A DNA stretch of 34,358 nt, from NCBI GenBank assembly GCA_017522515.1, contig JAFWZH010000087.1, forward strand, positions 1 to 34,358. The letters run 5' to 3'. Positions 33,282-34,358 of the stretch are shown here, piece by piece (the stretch's first letter is position 1; every line of letters begins with the position of its first letter). Position numbers and translations under genes: made by a program. The stretch is from Clostridia bacterium (GTDB taxonomy: Bacteria > Bacillota_A > Clostridia > UBA1212 > UBA1255). Below the pieces are notes generated by a model, which saw only the letters and a list, made by a program, of their open reading frames with translations, had not been told where the DNA came from and did no database searches.

Positions 33282-34280
33282 ATGGTAAGATTTGAAGGTT
33301 ATGAAAGAAGAATAGATGGCATCAATAAAGCTATGGCAGAGTATGGCATTGCTTCTTTAGAGGATGCTAAAGCAATCTGCGACGCTAAGGGCGTAGATGT
33401 TGCAAGTATTGTTAAAGGTGTACAACCTATCGCGTTTGAGAATGCTGTTTGGGCATATACTTTAGGTTGCGCTATTGCAATAAAGAAAAATGTTACTAAT
33501 GCTGCTGATGCAGCTGAGGCAATCGGTATTGGTTTGCAGGCTTTCTGTATTCCCGGTTCTGTTGCTGACACAAGAGAAGTTGGTCTTGGTCATGGTAACT
33601 TGGGCGCAATGCTTCTTCGTGAAGATACAAAATGCTTCTGCTTCTTAGCAGGTCACGAGTCTTTTGCTGCTGCTGAGGGTGCTATCGGTATTGCAAGAAC
33701 AGCTAACAAAGTTAGAAAACAACCTCTCCAAGTTATTTTGAATGGTCTTGGAAAAGATGCTGCTTATATCATTTCAAGAATCAACGGCTTCACATACGTT
33801 GAGACTAAATACGATTTTGCTACAAGCGAGTTGACAATCGTTCGTGAGGTTAAATTCTCTAACGGTGATCGCGCAAGCGTTCGTTGCTACGGCGCTAACG
33901 ATGTTAATGAGGGCGTTGCTATCATGAGAAAAGAGAATGTTGACGTTTCTATCACAGGTAACTCAACTAACCCTACAAGATTCCAGCATCCCGTTGCAGG
34001 TACATACAAGAAATGGTCTTTAGAGCATGGCAAGAAATATTTCTCAGTTGCTTCCGGTGGTGGTACAGGTCGTACACTTCACCCCGATAACGTTGCTGCA
34101 GGTCCTGCATCATACGGTCTTACAGATACAATGGGTCGTATGCATGGTGATGCACAGTTCGCAGGTTCTTCATCAGTTCCGGCTCACGTTGAGATGATGG
34201 GTCTCATCGGTGCAGGTAACAACCCGATGGTTGGTATGACAGTTGCTTGCGCTGTTGCTATCGAAGAGGCACAGAAATAA
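33282..34280 (+). CDS. GGGtGRT family protein
   Basis: A 332-residue protein with AAGGAGG before the ATG. The name-giving motif starts at G259 in SVASGGGTGRTLHPDN. The closing GLIGAGNNPMVGMTVACAVA is also typical, and the length is normal. The family is widespread in anaerobes and, to my knowledge, has no assigned biochemical role. It lies in an operon with the NifU-like protein. Codon choice here and in the NifU-like gene leans to GGT, CGT, GCT and AAC, unlike the more relaxed use in the upstream genes, which suggests high expression. No terminator hairpin is obvious before the structured region that follows. Confidence 0.85.
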   Translation: MVRFEGYERRIDGINKAMAEYGIASLEDAKAICDAKGVDVASIVKGVQPIAFENAVWAYTLGCAIAIKKNVTNAADAAEAIGIGLQAFCIPGSVADTREVGLGHGNLGAMLLREDTKCFCFLAGHESFAAAEGAIGIARTANKVRKQPLQVILNGLGKDAAYIISRINGFTYVETKYDFATSELTIVREVKFSNGDRASVRCYGANDVNEGVAIMRKENVDVSITGNSTNPTRFQHPVAGTYKKWSLEHGKKYFSVASGGGTGRTLHPDNVAAGPASYGLTDTMGRMHGDAQFAGSSSVPAHVEMMGLIGAGNNPMVGMTVACAVAIEEAQK

Positions 34281-34295
34281 TCCTTTGTTTATAAG

Positions 34296-34339
34296 GGTTT
34301 TCGCTCAAAGGGACAAAAATTGACCAATGGGTGAAAGCC
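34296..34339 (+). other. possible structured RNA at the window edge
   Basis: An 11-base-pair stem (34296-34306 with 34329-34339) has three G-T wobbles and no mismatch. Its interior (34311-34325) can form a smaller hairpin, GG-A-CAA with TTG-A-CC around AAA. No U-run follows, so it is not a normal terminator. The window ends 19 bases later, so the element may be incomplete. It could be a riboswitch-like leader or a small RNA; I could not match it to a known class. Confidence 0.35.
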
Positions 34340-34358
34340 GGTACGGGACAAGAGAAAA

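Noticed and set aside
34290..34358. Cobalamin, guanidine-I or group II intron RNA
   Set aside because: Short phrases such as GGGTGAAAGCC and ACGGGAC recall these classes, but the conserved core order of none of them is present in the visible part.

Overview
The window looks like a chromosomal segment of a strictly anaerobic, low-GC Firmicute, probably a gut- or rumen-type member of the Clostridia (Eubacteriales). The evidence is GGAGG-type ribosome binding sites, TTG and GTG starts, sigma-A promoters, an oxygen-detoxification set typical of anaerobes (flavodiiron protein and superoxide reductase), lipoproteins with Gram-positive style signals, and a NifU-like/GGGtGRT gene pair found in anaerobic Firmicutes. 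No rRNA, tRNA, CRISPR array, transposase or integrase was recognised.

Region 1 (1-4823) is an accessory, decaying polymorphic-toxin locus. A 5'-truncated RHS tip ends in a cysteine-hydrolase-like C-terminal domain with motifs GH(S) and NNCADF. It is followed by a lipoprotein that may be its immunity partner, a terminator, and an uncharacterised two-gene operon. The second gene of that operon runs into the relic of a second toxin module: a Hint (hedgehog/intein) pretoxin fragment followed by a small gene broken by two compensating frameshifts, probably a dead immunity gene.

Region 2 (4841-13476) holds cell-surface and carbohydrate functions. A lipoprotein carries two tandem metallo-beta-lactamase-fold units, the first without any metal ligand. 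It is followed by a GH20 beta-hexosaminidase, a convergent CotH-family lipoprotein whose reading frame runs antisense into the GH20 gene, a membrane acyltransferase and a stand-alone AAA ATPase.

Region 3 (13541-20512) is a redox and oxygen-defence island. It contains a D-lactate dehydrogenase, a ferredoxin-like Fe-S protein, a divergently transcribed four-domain flavodiiron protein, a TPR protein and a DUF4037 protein, a superoxide reductase fused to a BFD-like [2Fe-2S] domain, thioredoxin, and an SGNH esterase. The intergenic region between the Fe-S gene and the flavodiiron gene has two TTGTT/AACAA inverted repeats, one lying on the -10 box.

Region 4 (20536-29264) contains a large secreted PPC/Big_2/ricin-like protein, a GH1 beta-glucosidase and an MBL hydrolase, apparently read from one strong promoter. 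On the opposite strand are FtsH and a PfkB sugar-phosphate kinase.

Region 5 (29333-34358) has a divergent promoter, two translationally coupled membrane-anchored proteins of unknown function that look like beta-propellers, then the NifU-like scaffold protein and the GGGtGRT protein under their own promoter. The last 80 bases fold into a long stem with internal wobble pairs, suggesting the start of a structured RNA cut off by the window edge.
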